A DNA stretch of 64,000 bases from Picrophilus oshimae DSM 9789 (GTDB taxonomy: Archaea; Thermoplasmatota; Thermoplasmata; Thermoplasmatales; Thermoplasmataceae), in NCBI RefSeq assembly GCF_900176435.1, contig NZ_FWYE01000002.1, positions 62,001-126,000 on the forward strand. The letters run 5' to 3'. Each line of letters opens with the position of its first letter. Within the stretch, counting starts at the first letter, position 1. The translations under genes were made by a program, and so were the position numbers. Positions 34,102 through 43,510 of this stretch are shown in pieces. The notes below the pieces were generated by a model. The model made no database searches. It was not told the DNA's origin and saw only the letters and a list, made by a program, of their open reading frames with translations.

Positions 34102-35064
34102 ATGGCAGCAATACTTAACGTCAGGAACATAAGTGCTGGTTATTACTGGGAGGGCGGGTTCACAAGGATACTCGAAAACCTAAATTTTGATGTTGAAAAG
34201 GGTATTATACTTGGCATAGCTGGGGAATCCGGTTCTGGAAAGAGCACACTGGCCTCTGTTCTGTATGGCTCTCTTAAATATCCAGGCAAAATTATATCAG
34301 GAAGCGTCATGTTTGATGGTGTAGATATACTAAAATTAAAACAATTAGAGCTGAGACGCATCAGAGGGGCAAGATATTCATTTATACCACAGGCAGCAAT
34401 GAATGCATTAAATCCTGTTAAAAGGATTAAGTTCCAGTTCTATGATCTGTTTATGGCACACAACCTTGATAAGAGCGAATACGATAAGAGAATGCTGGAT
34501 GCAATAGAACTTGTCAGGCTTAATGAGAATGTTCTTTATAGCTATCCACACGAACTTTCTGGTGGAATGAGGCAAAGGGTTGTTATATCCATGGCACTTG
34601 CATTATCGCCTGAACTTGTGCTGCTTGATGAACCGACAACAGGGCTTGACGTGCTTGTGGAGCATGACATATTATCAGATATAAAAAGAATACAGCGCAG
34701 CCTTGGCATAACAATGATTTTTATATCACATGACCTTTCTATACTGTTTCAGATATCAGATGAAATGATGATGATGTATGGCGGTGAGATAGTTGAATAT
34801 GGATCATACAAAGACCTGCTTTATGAAACTGCACATCCATACACATACCTGCTTAAAAACAGCATACCGGTAATTGGAAAAAACATCGACAGAAATCTTT
34901 TAATAAAGGGTACGCCTATGAACTTTTCTAATAAAAATCCAGGTTGTTATTTTCTTGAAAGGTGCATCTTTGCGGATGATGAGTGTAAATTAAAACATCC
35001 AGAGCTACAGGGTTCTAATCATATGTATAGATGCTCAAGATACCCTATGTGGAAGGACATGTGA
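34102..35064 (+). CDS. ABC transporter ATPase 2 (Opp/Dpp type, with C-terminal cysteine motif)
   Basis: 320 aa, starting directly after the stop of ATPase 1. Walker A GESGSGKSTLASVL, signature LSGGMRQRVVISMAL, Walker B LVLLDEPTTGLD and switch HD in ISHDLSI. The C-terminus is the oligopeptide-transporter extension with four Cys (GCYFLERC, DDEC, YRCSRYP). In related DppD-type ATPases these hold an iron-sulfur cluster, so the same may apply here. Forms the ATPase pair of the importer. Confidence 0.95.
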   Translation: MAAILNVRNISAGYYWEGGFTRILENLNFDVEKGIILGIAGESGSGKSTLASVLYGSLKYPGKIISGSVMFDGVDILKLKQLELRRIRGARYSFIPQAAMNALNPVKRIKFQFYDLFMAHNLDKSEYDKRMLDAIELVRLNENVLYSYPHELSGGMRQRVVISMALALSPELVLLDEPTTGLDVLVEHDILSDIKRIQRSLGITMIFISHDLSILFQISDEMMMMYGGEIVEYGSYKDLLYETAHPYTYLLKNSIPVIGKNIDRNLLIKGTPMNFSNKNPGCYFLERCIFADDECKLKHPELQGSNHMYRCSRYPMWKDM

Positions 35065-35072
35065 TAAAAAGA

Positions 35073-35080
35073 TTTAAATA
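35073..35080 (+). promoter_or_regulatory. TATA box of the TrmB-type regulator gene
   Basis: TTTAAATA lies 23-30 bases before ATG 35103, fitting a leaderless transcript. It shows that the regulator can be transcribed separately from the transporter operon, whose last stop is only 38 bases upstream of the regulator start. Confidence 0.65.
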
Positions 35081-35102
35081 TTAAATAAAGTTCCAATTAA
35101 AA

Positions 35103-36119
35103 ATGTCAGATGATGATTTATTCGGGGGCCTCGCAAAATTTGGTCTGTCAAATTATGAGATAAAGGTTTACAAAACACTTCTTCTTAAGGGTCCAAATAC
35201 ACCAACAGGTACTGTAAAAATAGCTGGGATACCACAACCAAGGATATATGATCTATTTTCATCACTTCAGGAAAAGGGCTTTGTTGATACAGTTACCGGG
35301 AAAAAGCATCTTTACAGGGCAGTTCCAGTTTCCATAGTACTGCGCCGTCAGGTGGCATGGATGGACAATTATGTTAACAGCCTTGAAGAATATGTTGAGA
35401 AATACCGTGAAACAGAGGATGTAAAAGAACCCTACATCTGGTTTGTTAAGGGAAACAAAAACGTTGAGGATAGAATGAAATCCATGTTTTATTCTGCAAG
35501 GGATGAAATTATCTTATCATTATCAAAACAATCATTTTTAAACATGTCTGGTTTTATATCAAGGACCATAAAGAAAGGCATAACGATAGCACTTGTTCTA
35601 TTCTCAGATTCAAGCGCTGATGTAATAGAAAAGGTGCCGAAGGGTACAATATTGAAAATAAGAGATCAAAAGCCCTTGGAAATGATGATGGTGGACAGGT
35701 CATATATATTATCAAATCTTAAAAGCGGAGTTGAGAATTCTGATTATTCAATATATCTTGAGGAGGACCAGCTAATGCACGTTTTAAGCTATTATTTTTT
35801 ATATAATATATGGCAGCCCTCAGAGTATAGATACTATCCTGATAATGGTGGTTTTTATTATAGATTTACAACGATATGGCTTGCATGTGATGTTATTGAT
35901 TATTATCTTAGATTAGGAATTAAAGTTAAGGGCCAGCTTTCAGGCATATATAAAAATAACAGAATAAACATCACAGGAATAATAAAAAGAGTTGAAAGAA
36001 TTAACGGTGTTAAGCAAAGTTTTTTTATTGAATCCAGTAATGGTAATTTCTCTGTTGGTGGAAAATCTGCAATACTAGAGGATGTAAAAATGCTGGATCT
36101 TGAGATATCAAGACTTTAA
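35103..36119 (+). CDS. TrmB-family transcriptional regulator
   Basis: 338 aa. The N-terminal winged helix-turn-helix (residues about 10-80: FGLSNYEIKVYKTLLLKG and IPQPRIYDLFSSLQEKGFV) is the TrmB type. It is followed by a linker helix and a C-terminal effector domain with the PLD-like fold typical of sugar-sensing TrmB proteins. These bind sugars such as maltose, trehalose or glucose and repress or activate sugar genes. It lies between an ABC importer and a beta-glycosidase, so local control of both is the natural reading. The effector sugar is unknown. Confidence 0.9.
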   Translation: MSDDDLFGGLAKFGLSNYEIKVYKTLLLKGPNTPTGTVKIAGIPQPRIYDLFSSLQEKGFVDTVTGKKHLYRAVPVSIVLRRQVAWMDNYVNSLEEYVEKYRETEDVKEPYIWFVKGNKNVEDRMKSMFYSARDEIILSLSKQSFLNMSGFISRTIKKGITIALVLFSDSSADVIEKVPKGTILKIRDQKPLEMMMVDRSYILSNLKSGVENSDYSIYLEEDQLMHVLSYYFLYNIWQPSEYRYYPDNGGFYYRFTTIWLACDVIDYYLRLGIKVKGQLSGIYKNNRINITGIIKRVERINGVKQSFFIESSNGNFSVGGKSAILEDVKMLDLEISRL

Positions 36120-36178
36120 AAAATACTATGCAAATAGTAAGATGCAAAGATATTAATAAACAAAAAAATTTAAAAATA

Positions 36179-37612
36179 ATGGTTGATAAAAACTTTAAAT
36201 TTGGTTTTTCTGAATGCGGTTTTCAGTTCGAGATGGGCCTGTCAAATCCGGATATGAATTCAGACTGGTACATATGGTCAAACGATAAGAGAAATATAGC
36301 TGAGCATTATGTTTCAGGTGATCTGCCACAGAATGGTGTTGCATACTGGGATTTATATGAAAAGGATCATGACATAGCATCTTCTCTTGGCATGAATGCA
36401 GCAAGGCTGGGTATAGAATGGTCCAGAATATTTCCAGAATCAACAGAATCTGTTGACATAGACGTTGAATATAATGGTGATGATATAGTAAGTACTGAAA
36501 TTAGCATTGATACAGTAAAGGAATTGGAAAAACTTGCAAATAATGATGCAGTTAAGCACTATAGGGAGATGTTTGGTGACTTTAAGTCCAGGGGAAAATT
36601 TCTTATAATAAATCTTTACCACTGGACAATACCATCATGGCTCAATGACCCCTCAAAGCAAGATTACAGCGGAAGAAGGGCTATTGGGGGATGCTTTAAC
36701 AATAAAATAATAGTAGAATTTGCAAAGTATGCTGGTTATATATCATATAAATTTAATGATCTCGCCGACAGATGGTCAACAATGAATGAGCCAAACATGG
36801 TTTATGAAGGTTGTTCAATAGATCATTCAAATAATGGCATATCAAAAAGAAAGAAAAAATTTGCAGAGGGTCATGCAAGGGCATACGATGCAATAAAAAC
36901 ATTTTCAAAGAAACCTGTTGGTGTAATATTTGCAAACGGCGATATACAATCGCTAAATAATGATCTTGAACTTGAAGAAGATGTTAAGTTCTTCAGGAGG
37001 TATTCTTTCTTTGATTCAATAATAAGGGGAGATCTTTCATGGTACAGAGAATTTGCAGGAGATGATGGATCAGAAAAAAGGCATGACATGGTTAATAAAG
37101 TTGACTGGCTTGGTCTAAACTACTATAGCAGGGATGTCGTTTCCAGAAATAATGGGAGCTGGGAAATGGTAAAGGGATATGGCCATTACTGCGGGGATAT
37201 GGAAAAATCCCGGGATGGCAGGTCTGTAAGTGATACTGGCTGGGAGATATATCAAGACGGAATATATAATATAATAAAAGATTACTGGAAAAGATATAAA
37301 ATACCTATAACAATAACCGAAAATGGTATAGCCGATTCCAATGATCGTTACAGATCAATGTACATAATATCACACTTTGGAAATATAGAGAGGGCAATTG
37401 AGGATGGTGCCAAGGTTGATGGCTATTATCACTGGGCATTAACAGACAATTATGAATGGGCCAGCGGGTTTTCAAAAAAATTTGGACTTGTGGTGGTTGA
37501 TATGAAAACAAAGGAGAGACATGTAAGGCCCAGTGCACTCATATACCGTGAAATAATAGAAAACAGTGGTGTACCGGATAAATTTAGATGGATAATAGAT
37601 GAAAAAATCTAA
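36179..37612 (+). CDS. glycoside hydrolase family 1 beta-galactosidase/beta-glycosidase (LacS-like)
   Basis: 477 aa from ATG 36179 (MVDKNFKFGFSECGFQFEMG), aligned with the start of Sulfolobus LacS; a longer reading from ATG 36128 adds 17 residues but covers a TATTAATAAA box (36151-36160). The acid/base Glu lies in TMNEPNMVYEG and the nucleophile Glu in ITENGIADSND. Substrate-binding motifs of archaeal GH1 (DWYIWSND, GDLPQNGVAYW, NAARLGIEWSRIFP) are present. It cleaves beta-galactosides or beta-glucosides, probably inside the cell since no signal peptide is seen. Downstream of the TrmB gene by 9-59 bases depending on the start. Confidence 0.95.
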   Translation: MVDKNFKFGFSECGFQFEMGLSNPDMNSDWYIWSNDKRNIAEHYVSGDLPQNGVAYWDLYEKDHDIASSLGMNAARLGIEWSRIFPESTESVDIDVEYNGDDIVSTEISIDTVKELEKLANNDAVKHYREMFGDFKSRGKFLIINLYHWTIPSWLNDPSKQDYSGRRAIGGCFNNKIIVEFAKYAGYISYKFNDLADRWSTMNEPNMVYEGCSIDHSNNGISKRKKKFAEGHARAYDAIKTFSKKPVGVIFANGDIQSLNNDLELEEDVKFFRRYSFFDSIIRGDLSWYREFAGDDGSEKRHDMVNKVDWLGLNYYSRDVVSRNNGSWEMVKGYGHYCGDMEKSRDGRSVSDTGWEIYQDGIYNIIKDYWKRYKIPITITENGIADSNDRYRSMYIISHFGNIERAIEDGAKVDGYYHWALTDNYEWASGFSKKFGLVVVDMKTKERHVRPSALIYREIIENSGVPDKFRWIIDEKI

Positions 37613-37671
37613 TTAATAAATTTCAAATTTTAGAGTTATTTTAATATATGTTAAATCGATTAACATCAAGG

Positions 37672-37756
37672 GCGGAGATTGCCGAGCCAGGACAAAGGCG
37701 ATGGATTCAGGGTCCATTTCCGCAGGGATTCGGGGGTTCAAATCCCCCTCTCCGCA
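37672..37756 (+). tRNA. tRNA-Leu (anticodon CAG)
   Basis: 85 bases with a long variable arm, typical of type II tRNA. Acceptor GCGGAGA/TCTCCGC, anticodon stem ATGGA/TCCAT with loop TTCAGGG (anticodon CAG), T-arm with GGTTCAAATCC, discriminator A. TTTTAATATATG (about 37639-37650) upstream is the likely TATA box. CCA is not encoded and no intron is seen. Confidence 0.96.
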
Positions 37757-37853
37757 TTTTAATTTATTTATAGTATTAAATGGAAAATTTCTATATTTTA
37801 CAAGGTAAAATGATCTTAAACACATTTAATATATCATATGTTTATTACGTTTT

Positions 37854-38450
37854 ATGAGGGCAATATTAATAAGACATGGCGAGAGTGATATAAACATCGC
37901 AGGCTTACTATCACATGATATTGATAATAACAAACTAACAGAAAGAGGAATAAAACAGGTTGAAAGAACTGCAGAACAATTAATTGGTCTTAAAATAGAC
38001 AGGATCGTTTCAAGCCCTGTTAAAAGGGCAGCCCAAACAGCTGATATCATAGGAAAAATAATAAATGTAAACGTTGTTTATGATGACAGATTAAAAGAAA
38101 TAGACCTTGGAAGTGCAAACAATCACCATGTAAGTGAATACAGGGATGAACTGTATCCGAATGCGCATATTCACGGTGATTTAAGAAATGATCTTGGATT
38201 TGAGCCATGGGATCATCTAATAAAAAGGATGATCGATTCTTTATTAAGTTATGACGGGAACAATATATTTGTATCGCATTCAGATCCCATAAGGGCAGCC
38301 GCCTCATATTACCTTAATATTGATGAGCCATGCAGCTTCGGTATAGACATAAAAAATGCGTCAATGACCGTTATAGATATAGATAATAAAAAACTCCTGT
38401 GCCTTGGTGCAATATACCTTGATGATGGTATAAAAAAGATGTTTTCATAA
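37854..38450 (+). CDS. histidine phosphatase family protein (phosphoglycerate mutase-like)
   Basis: 198 aa. Catalytic LIRHGESDIN (His near residue 8) and a C-terminal FVSHSDPIRAA supplying the second His; VSSPVKRAAQTADIIG is the usual phosphate pocket. The fold includes cofactor-dependent phosphoglycerate mutases and broad phosphatases. A paralogue lies at 59165-59734 with the same order of motifs and a similar tail (PIRAAASYYLN versus PIRAAISYYLN). Which, if either, is the glycolytic mutase is not decided by sequence. A TTTAATATAT-like box about 20-28 bases upstream suggests a leaderless start. Confidence 0.92.
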   Translation: MRAILIRHGESDINIAGLLSHDIDNNKLTERGIKQVERTAEQLIGLKIDRIVSSPVKRAAQTADIIGKIINVNVVYDDRLKEIDLGSANNHHVSEYRDELYPNAHIHGDLRNDLGFEPWDHLIKRMIDSLLSYDGNNIFVSHSDPIRAAASYYLNIDEPCSFGIDIKNASMTVIDIDNKKLLCLGAIYLDDGIKKMFS

Positions 38451-38972
38451 ATATTTATAATATTCCAGGGCCTTTTTATAATCATCCATTGTATTTACAT
38501 TAAAGAAGCCGGGATCATCCATGTTTATATCAAGGTATTTTTCGAAGGCCATCCTGTTGAATATTGATACCCCGGTAAAATTATTTTTAATCTTCATGTT
38601 TATTATATCGTAATTATTGTTATTCATTGAAATGAATTTAACAATTAATCCAATATTAAAAATGATATCTGCCGGCATTACAAGCAAAGGAAATCTATCT
38701 ATTCTTTTCAGAGATAAAAGAAGGTCGCCTGAATAATCACCAGAGCCCTGTATGTAATTTAAATCAAAAAGATTCAATAAGAATTCTGTGTTTTTAGATA
38801 TACAGATATAAATACTGTCCGATATCGATCTTATTAATGATATTTCACGCTCTATTATCGATGAGCCGAAAAAATCAAGAAGCATCTTTTTTTTGTTTAA
38901 CCTTGAGCCAAGGCCTCCGGCCATGATTAAACATGCGATCTTATTCGATGATTGTCCCATTGCAGGTCCCAT
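38445..38972 (-). CDS. cobY: GTP:adenosylcobinamide-phosphate guanylyltransferase-like protein (CobY type)
   Basis: 175 aa. [20 protein letters not shown] is the nucleotidyltransferase loop (GGxGxR), and VMPADIIFN near residue 115 gives the metal-binding Asp region. This resembles archaeal CobY, which activates adenosylcobinamide phosphate with GTP for the lower loop of cobalamin. Overlaps the end of pyrH by about 32 bases at its 5' end (ATG 38960 would reduce this). The corrinoid-ring genes lie 9 kb away (47558 on). Identification as CobY rather than another small nucleotidyltransferase is likely but not certain. Confidence 0.75.
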   Translation of the reverse strand: MGPAMGQSSNKIACLIMAGGLGSRLNKKKMLLDFFGSSIIEREISLIRSISDSIYICISKNTEFLLNLFDLNYIQGSGDYSGDLLLSLKRIDRFPLLVMPADIIFNIGLIVKFISMNNNNYDIINMKIKNNFTGVSIFNRMAFEKYLDINMDDPGFFNVNTMDDYKKALEYYKYL

Positions 38973-39618
38973 TGTATAATATATTTATGTATTCATCTAT
39001 TTTTAAGCCGTTAATAACGAAGATCTTTATACCTGATCTTTTTGCTATGCTCAGTGATGTTATATCCATGAAAACGTTTGATCCTGCACCTATAGAGCTA
39101 TCAATTGAGAGCTTTATTGCATCATCGTAGTTCATTCTATCAATCTTTTTTGCATTTCTGTTTTTCCTTGGGTCCTCTGTATAAACGCCGTCCACGGAAG
39201 TGCCATTTATCATAACATCGGCATTTATCCTTTCTGCAAAAAGCATCGCAACAGTATCTGTTGTATGCCCTGGCTCAGTTCCGCCCATAACAACGTATCG
39301 ATAATCATGCATCATCTCTGCGGCGTCGTTTACCGTTGTCGGTATCTTTGAATTTACATCGTCTAAAAATGTGGTCATTGCCAGTGCATTTATCCTTGTA
39401 GCGTTAATTCCTATTTCATCCAAAATATTATCATTTACGTTGTATTTTCTAAGGTCTGATATGTATGTTCTGGCCAGCTTTCCGCCGCCGACAACAATAC
39501 CGAAGCCATCGTAGCCCTTTATATTTCCAAGCATCCTTGAGAATTCCTCCATGAATTCAAGATTTAATTTTTCCATTGATATTATTGATCCGCCAAGCGA
39601 AATTACAACCCTCTTCAT
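38941..39618 (-). CDS. pyrH: uridylate kinase
   Basis: 225 aa from ATG 39618 ([13 protein letters not shown]). A longer reading to 39657 would leave only 2 bases to the divergent aRF1 gene and no promoter. Archaeal UMP kinase features: VVGGGKLAR, the [24 protein letters not shown] region and [14 protein letters not shown]. It converts UMP to UDP. A TATA-like TTTTATAAT (minus strand, 39642-39650) lies 24-32 bases upstream. Confidence 0.95.
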   Translation of the reverse strand: MKRVVISLGGSIISMEKLNLEFMEEFSRMLGNIKGYDGFGIVVGGGKLARTYISDLRKYNVNDNILDEIGINATRINALAMTTFLDDVNSKIPTTVNDAAEMMHDYRYVVMGGTEPGHTTDTVAMLFAERINADVMINGTSVDGVYTEDPRKNRNAKKIDRMNYDDAIKLSIDSSIGAGSNVFMDITSLSIAKRSGIKIFVINGLKIDEYINILYNGTCNGTIIE

Positions 39619-39659
39619 CCTTGGATTAAGGTTAAATATTATTATAAAATTTTCCATAT
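39619..39659. promoter_or_regulatory. compact divergent promoter of pyrH and aRF1
   Basis: A 41-base region serves both genes. Plus strand: TTAAATATT (39632-39640) lies 20-28 bases before the aRF1 ATG (39660). Minus strand: the complement of 39642-39650, TTTTATAAT, lies 24-32 bases before the pyrH ATG (39618). The two boxes almost touch, so the two promoters may compete. Confidence 0.65.
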
Positions 39660-40892
39660 ATGGAAAGCGAGGATTATAAAAGATATGAATTCAAAAAGGC
39701 CCTTGAGGAATTAAAGGATCTTCACGGCAGGGGCACTGAACTAATATCACTTTACATACCGCCTGACAAGCAGATATCAGATGTGGTGCAATATTTAAGG
39801 GAAGAATATTCAACATCATCAAATATAAAATCAAAGTCAACAAGGAAGAATGTGCTTGCAGCAATAGAATCAATAATGTCAAGGTTAAAGTATTATAAGC
39901 AGCCTCCTGAAACCGGGCTTGTGTTCTTCGTAGGTCACATAGCAACACGAGGTGATCAAACAGAGATGTACACAAAGATCATAGAACCGCCTGAACCGAT
40001 ACAAACATTCATGTATAAATGTGATTCAAATTTCCATCTTGAGCAGCTTGAATCACAGTTAAAGGAGAAGGATATATACGGTCTAATAGTAATAGATAGA
40101 AAGGAGGCCACGGTTGGATTTTTAAAGGGTACCAGAATTGAGGTCGTGGATTATGAACAGTCGCTGGTACCGAGCAAGCATCACCAGGGAGGGCAGTCAT
40201 CACGAAGGTTCGAGCGTTTAATAGAAATAGCCGCAAATGATTTCTTTAAAAAGATAGGTGAAATAGCAAACAATGCATTTATGCCATTAATAAAGGACAT
40301 AAATGCAGTCTTCATAGGCGGTCCTGGGGCAACAAAGGAGTACTTTCTTGAAAAGGATTATTTAAGAAATGAGATAAAGCAGAAGGTAAAGGATCTTTTT
40401 GATATTGGATACACGGACGAATCTGGACTCAGGGAGCTTGTTGAGAAGGCCTCTGAATCAATAAAGGATATGAAGATATCAAGGGAGAAGGATATAATAA
40501 ACAGATTTCTAAGGGAGATAAAAAAGCCTGAGGGCGGCCTTGGGGTTTACGGTGAGGATGCAATAATAAATGCCCTGAAGAGCAAGAACCTTGATCTTTT
40601 AATAATATCAGACACGTTAAAGAAACGAAGGTATACATACAAATGCCCTGTTTGCAATGATACAAAAACATTCACAGAAAAGCCAAGGGAGACGCCTTTA
40701 TGTGATAAGGATAATTCAGAAATGGAGCTTGTTGATGAGGATGACCTTGTTGAGGATCTTTACAAACTCGCTGATGAGGCGGGCACAAACGTTGTTTTTG
40801 TCTCAGAGGACAGCGATGAGGGCAGGTTAATAAAAACGGCATTTGGTGGCCTTGCCGGAATAATGAGGTATGTTCCTGCAATAGCGCCGTAA
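39660..40892 (+). CDS. prf1: peptide chain release factor aRF1
   Basis: 410 aa. NIKS (in [12 protein letters not shown]) reads stop codons, GGQ (in [11 protein letters not shown]) triggers peptide release, and the C-domain has a zinc-ribbon-like CPVCNDT...PLCDKD. It recognises all three stop codons in archaea. Full length, in good order, single gene from a compact divergent promoter shared with pyrH. Very secure. Confidence 0.98.
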   Translation: MESEDYKRYEFKKALEELKDLHGRGTELISLYIPPDKQISDVVQYLREEYSTSSNIKSKSTRKNVLAAIESIMSRLKYYKQPPETGLVFFVGHIATRGDQTEMYTKIIEPPEPIQTFMYKCDSNFHLEQLESQLKEKDIYGLIVIDRKEATVGFLKGTRIEVVDYEQSLVPSKHHQGGQSSRRFERLIEIAANDFFKKIGEIANNAFMPLIKDINAVFIGGPGATKEYFLEKDYLRNEIKQKVKDLFDIGYTDESGLRELVEKASESIKDMKISREKDIINRFLREIKKPEGGLGVYGEDAIINALKSKNLDLLIISDTLKKRRYTYKCPVCNDTKTFTEKPRETPLCDKDNSEMELVDEDDLVEDLYKLADEAGTNVVFVSEDSDEGRLIKTAFGGLAGIMRYVPAIAP

Positions 40893-40948
40893 TTTTTAAT
40901 TTATATCATTTTCTTTAAAATATTATATTTAAATGCATTTCATTTATC

Positions 40949-42196
40949 ATGATAGAGAATTATAATGATATAGCAATAACAGATACAAGAAGGAAAATAC
41001 TAAATATTATAGATAAAACACTTATTGCAATGGATCCTGAAAATGCAATAAAAAATTTTATTGAAAAAAATAATATAAAATTTGATTCAAAAAGAATATT
41101 TTTAATAGGCTTTGGCAAGGCTGCATTTAAAATGTACTCCGGTATAAGACCTTTTATATTGAAGGATCTTGTTTACGCATCAATAATAGTTCCTGATGAT
41201 GAAAAAACAAATGATTACAATGAATTAAGGATACTTAGGGGCACACATCCTTTCACGGGCGATCTCTCCGTTTCATCGAGCATTTCAATGCTCTCCGGGC
41301 TGAAAAATTTAAATGAAAATGATCTTGTGATAGTTTTAATATCCGGTGGAGGATCATCACTCTTTGAGATTCCAGAGGATGGTATAAACATAGATGATAT
41401 AAAAAACATATCAAAAACCATGATGGATAAGGGCTGCGATATCTATGAATTAAACATGGTTAGATCCATGCTTTCAAAGGTTAAGGGTGGAAAGCTTGCA
41501 ACGATGCTTTATCCTGCCAGGGTTATATCATTTATAATATCAGATGTAAAAAATGATGACCTTTCAATAATAGCATCCGGGCCTTTAACAAGGATTGATT
41601 ATAGGATTGAAGATCTAATGGAAACAATAAAAAAGTACCTTGGCAATGATGAAAGGATTAAAATGTACAGGAACATTGATGATATATACTTTAACAATGT
41701 AAAACAGTATATAATATTAAAAAACAGGGATTTTCTGGATTATATCTATTCGAACATAAATGATGATGCCGTAAACCTTGGAAGCAACTTTTCAGGAAAC
41801 GTTGAGGATCTATCATTGATTCTGCATAATATATTAAAAAATATATATTCATCAAAGAGGAAACCATTTTATTTCATGCTAGGTGGTGAGACAACGGTCG
41901 ATGTAAAGGGCCATGGTTCAGGTGGCAGAAACCAGGAGCTTGTCCTAAGGTTTATGAAGAACTCATCAAACAGCGAGGTTTACACAATAGCAAGCTTCGG
42001 CACGGACGGCATCGATGGGGTCAGCCCTGCTGCAGGGGGCATCGTTGATTCAGATCATAAAATTGATAATATAAATGAATATTTAAATAGAAACGATAGC
42101 TATAATTTATTAATAAAGAACCATGGTGCAATAATAACAGGAAGAACAGGAAATAACGTTTCTGATATAATCATTGGTCTTTATTATAATAAATAG
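40949..42196 (+). CDS. glycerate 2-kinase (MOFRL family)
   Basis: 415 aa. N-terminal domain with GKAAFKMYSGI, middle motif VLISGGGSSLFEIPEDGI, the KVKGGKLA stretch, and the C-terminal MOFRL domain LGGETTVDVKGHGSGGRNQELVL and FGTDGIDGVSPAAGGIVD. It phosphorylates glycerate to 2-phosphoglycerate, the step joining the non-phosphorylative Entner-Doudoroff pathway to lower glycolysis. This fits sugar oxidation in Picrophilus, where such a kinase has been studied. Its end overlaps a convergent unknown gene by 26 bases. Confidence 0.95.
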   Translation: MIENYNDIAITDTRRKILNIIDKTLIAMDPENAIKNFIEKNNIKFDSKRIFLIGFGKAAFKMYSGIRPFILKDLVYASIIVPDDEKTNDYNELRILRGTHPFTGDLSVSSSISMLSGLKNLNENDLVIVLISGGGSSLFEIPEDGINIDDIKNISKTMMDKGCDIYELNMVRSMLSKVKGGKLATMLYPARVISFIISDVKNDDLSIIASGPLTRIDYRIEDLMETIKKYLGNDERIKMYRNIDDIYFNNVKQYIILKNRDFLDYIYSNINDDAVNLGSNFSGNVEDLSLILHNILKNIYSSKRKPFYFMLGGETTVDVKGHGSGGRNQELVLRFMKNSSNSEVYTIASFGTDGIDGVSPAAGGIVDSDHKIDNINEYLNRNDSYNLLIKNHGAIITGRTGNNVSDIIIGLYYNK

Positions 42197-42530
42197 AATC
42201 GATATTATCTATTTTGCTTCTTATGCATTTGTTTTTGGCTATTATTTCATAAAAATCTTTGATATTGCCATGTGAATTTATGCATTCACCAAGGGCATCA
42301 GCAAAGATCTGATTATTCTTTGAATACTCTATTATAACATTTTTTTCATTATCGTTTAATTTATTATATAAATAAAAGACCTCTATTGCAAGGGCCCTTG
42401 ATATGTTTGGAAACATTTTTAATTCATTTAAAACATCAATATTGATGCCGAATTTATTTATAACGGATGATGCTATTTCATTATAGCTTTTTTTATACAT
42501 CATATTATAAATAAGTTCCCTTACGGTCAT
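42171..42530 (-). CDS. hypothetical protein, 119 aa
   Basis: A helical, soluble protein without Cys clusters or membrane segments; sequence begins MTVRELIYNMMYKKSYNEIA. No family is recognised. It overlaps the 3' end of glycerate kinase by 26 bases in the opposite direction. It has normal codon use and an AT-rich upstream region (42531-42624) shared divergently with the next gene. Confidence 0.7.
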   Translation of the reverse strand: MTVRELIYNMMYKKSYNEIASSVINKFGINIDVLNELKMFPNISRALAIEVFYLYNKLNDNEKNVIIEYSKNNQIFADALGECINSHGNIKDFYEIIAKNKCIRSKIDNIDSIYYNKDQ

Positions 42531-42624
42531 TGTTTATGATAATTATAATATAAATATAAAATGTTCTCATTTCCCAAGAAAAAAGTTAATATCTGTTCTT
42601 ATAATTTTAAAATAAGATGGTATT

Positions 42625-42999
42625 ATGCCAAACAATGAAAATGAAAAAAAGATTTTAAGGGTAGAGATGGATTATTCGTACCTTTATAAAAAAGATGTCG
42701 AGGAGACATATGAAAAATTATTAAATTACTGGAAAAATTTCCTTAAGCCGCATATAACAAAAAAGCTTTCGGACCCAAGATGGAAAAGGCCGAAATGGCT
42801 TATAAACAGCAGCTTCGTTGCAGGTGAGAAGCTGGAAAATGGGAACCTTACAAACTATGAGCTTGACAGGATATTTGACACGTTCCTTGAATGGTATTCG
42901 CCTAGGTACATAGACGAGAGCATCTTCTCAATGAAGGACTTCTTTGGAAAACCAGACATGGTTAATCTCTGGTACATAAAAAAGCTGTGGAATGTTTAA
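42625..42999 (+). CDS. hypothetical protein, 124 aa
   Basis: Basic, aromatic-rich protein (KLSDPRWKRPKWLINSS, YWKNFLKPHI) starting MPNNENEKKILRVEMDYSY. It has no motif I recognise and no membrane helix. Divergent from the 42530 gene and convergent (4-base overlap) with the next. Probably a lineage-specific Thermoplasmatales protein; Trp/Tyr richness suggests a compact globular domain. Confidence 0.7.
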   Translation: MPNNENEKKILRVEMDYSYLYKKDVEETYEKLLNYWKNFLKPHITKKLSDPRWKRPKWLINSSFVAGEKLENGNLTNYELDRIFDTFLEWYSPRYIDESIFSMKDFFGKPDMVNLWYIKKLWNV

Positions 43000-43442
43000 A
43001 TTATTTTTAGATTATCATGATACATATTTTTCAGGCAGTTTAAGGTTTCTATATCAAGCTTTCCAAGAAGGATAAAGTTTTCATTTCCTATAGATATGTT
43101 TGATATGCCATTTTTTTCCTTTAAAACTATTTTTTCATTTTTTATTTCCATTTCTGATTTTTCAACGCCTTTTGACAGAATTTTTTTATTATATTCATCA
43201 GAGAAGTATTCTATAATCTCGTTTATTTTGCTGTAAAGCTCCTCGGGCATTAATGGGTCCATTGCTGTTGGAACGTCCATTGACATTATAACCTTATCAT
43301 ATTTTTCAGGTTTTAGTTTTTCCTCTATGTATTTTCCACTAAAGACCCTGTAAAATGCAATCTTATTGTTATCAAATGATAGACGGTATATGCCACCATT
43401 ACCAAGGGGGATCTTCCATAACTTATCTATAGAACATACCAT
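42996..43442 (-). CDS. hypothetical protein, 148 aa
   Basis: Begins MVCSIDKLWKIPLGNGGIYR. Mixed alpha/beta pattern, many Lys/Glu, no transmembrane helix, no metal-binding cluster. No family recognised. Its 3' end meets the 42625 gene tail to tail (4-base overlap), and its start is 68 bases from the divergent dehydrogenase gene. Real by length, codon use and neat packing. Confidence 0.72.
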   Translation of the reverse strand: MVCSIDKLWKIPLGNGGIYRLSFDNNKIAFYRVFSGKYIEEKLKPEKYDKVIMSMDVPTAMDPLMPEELYSKINEIIEYFSDEYNKKILSKGVEKSEMEIKNEKIVLKEKNGISNISIGNENFILLGKLDIETLNCLKNMYHDNLKII

Positions 43443-43510
43443 TTTTGGTTATCATAATATTGATTATAAACCTTGGGCAACTCTTATTTATAATAAATGG
43501 TTCTTAGATT

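Noticed and set aside
37613-37825. Minus-strand ORF over the tRNA-Leu gene
   Set aside because: It reads through a complete tRNA cloverleaf on the other strand and encodes no recognisable protein.
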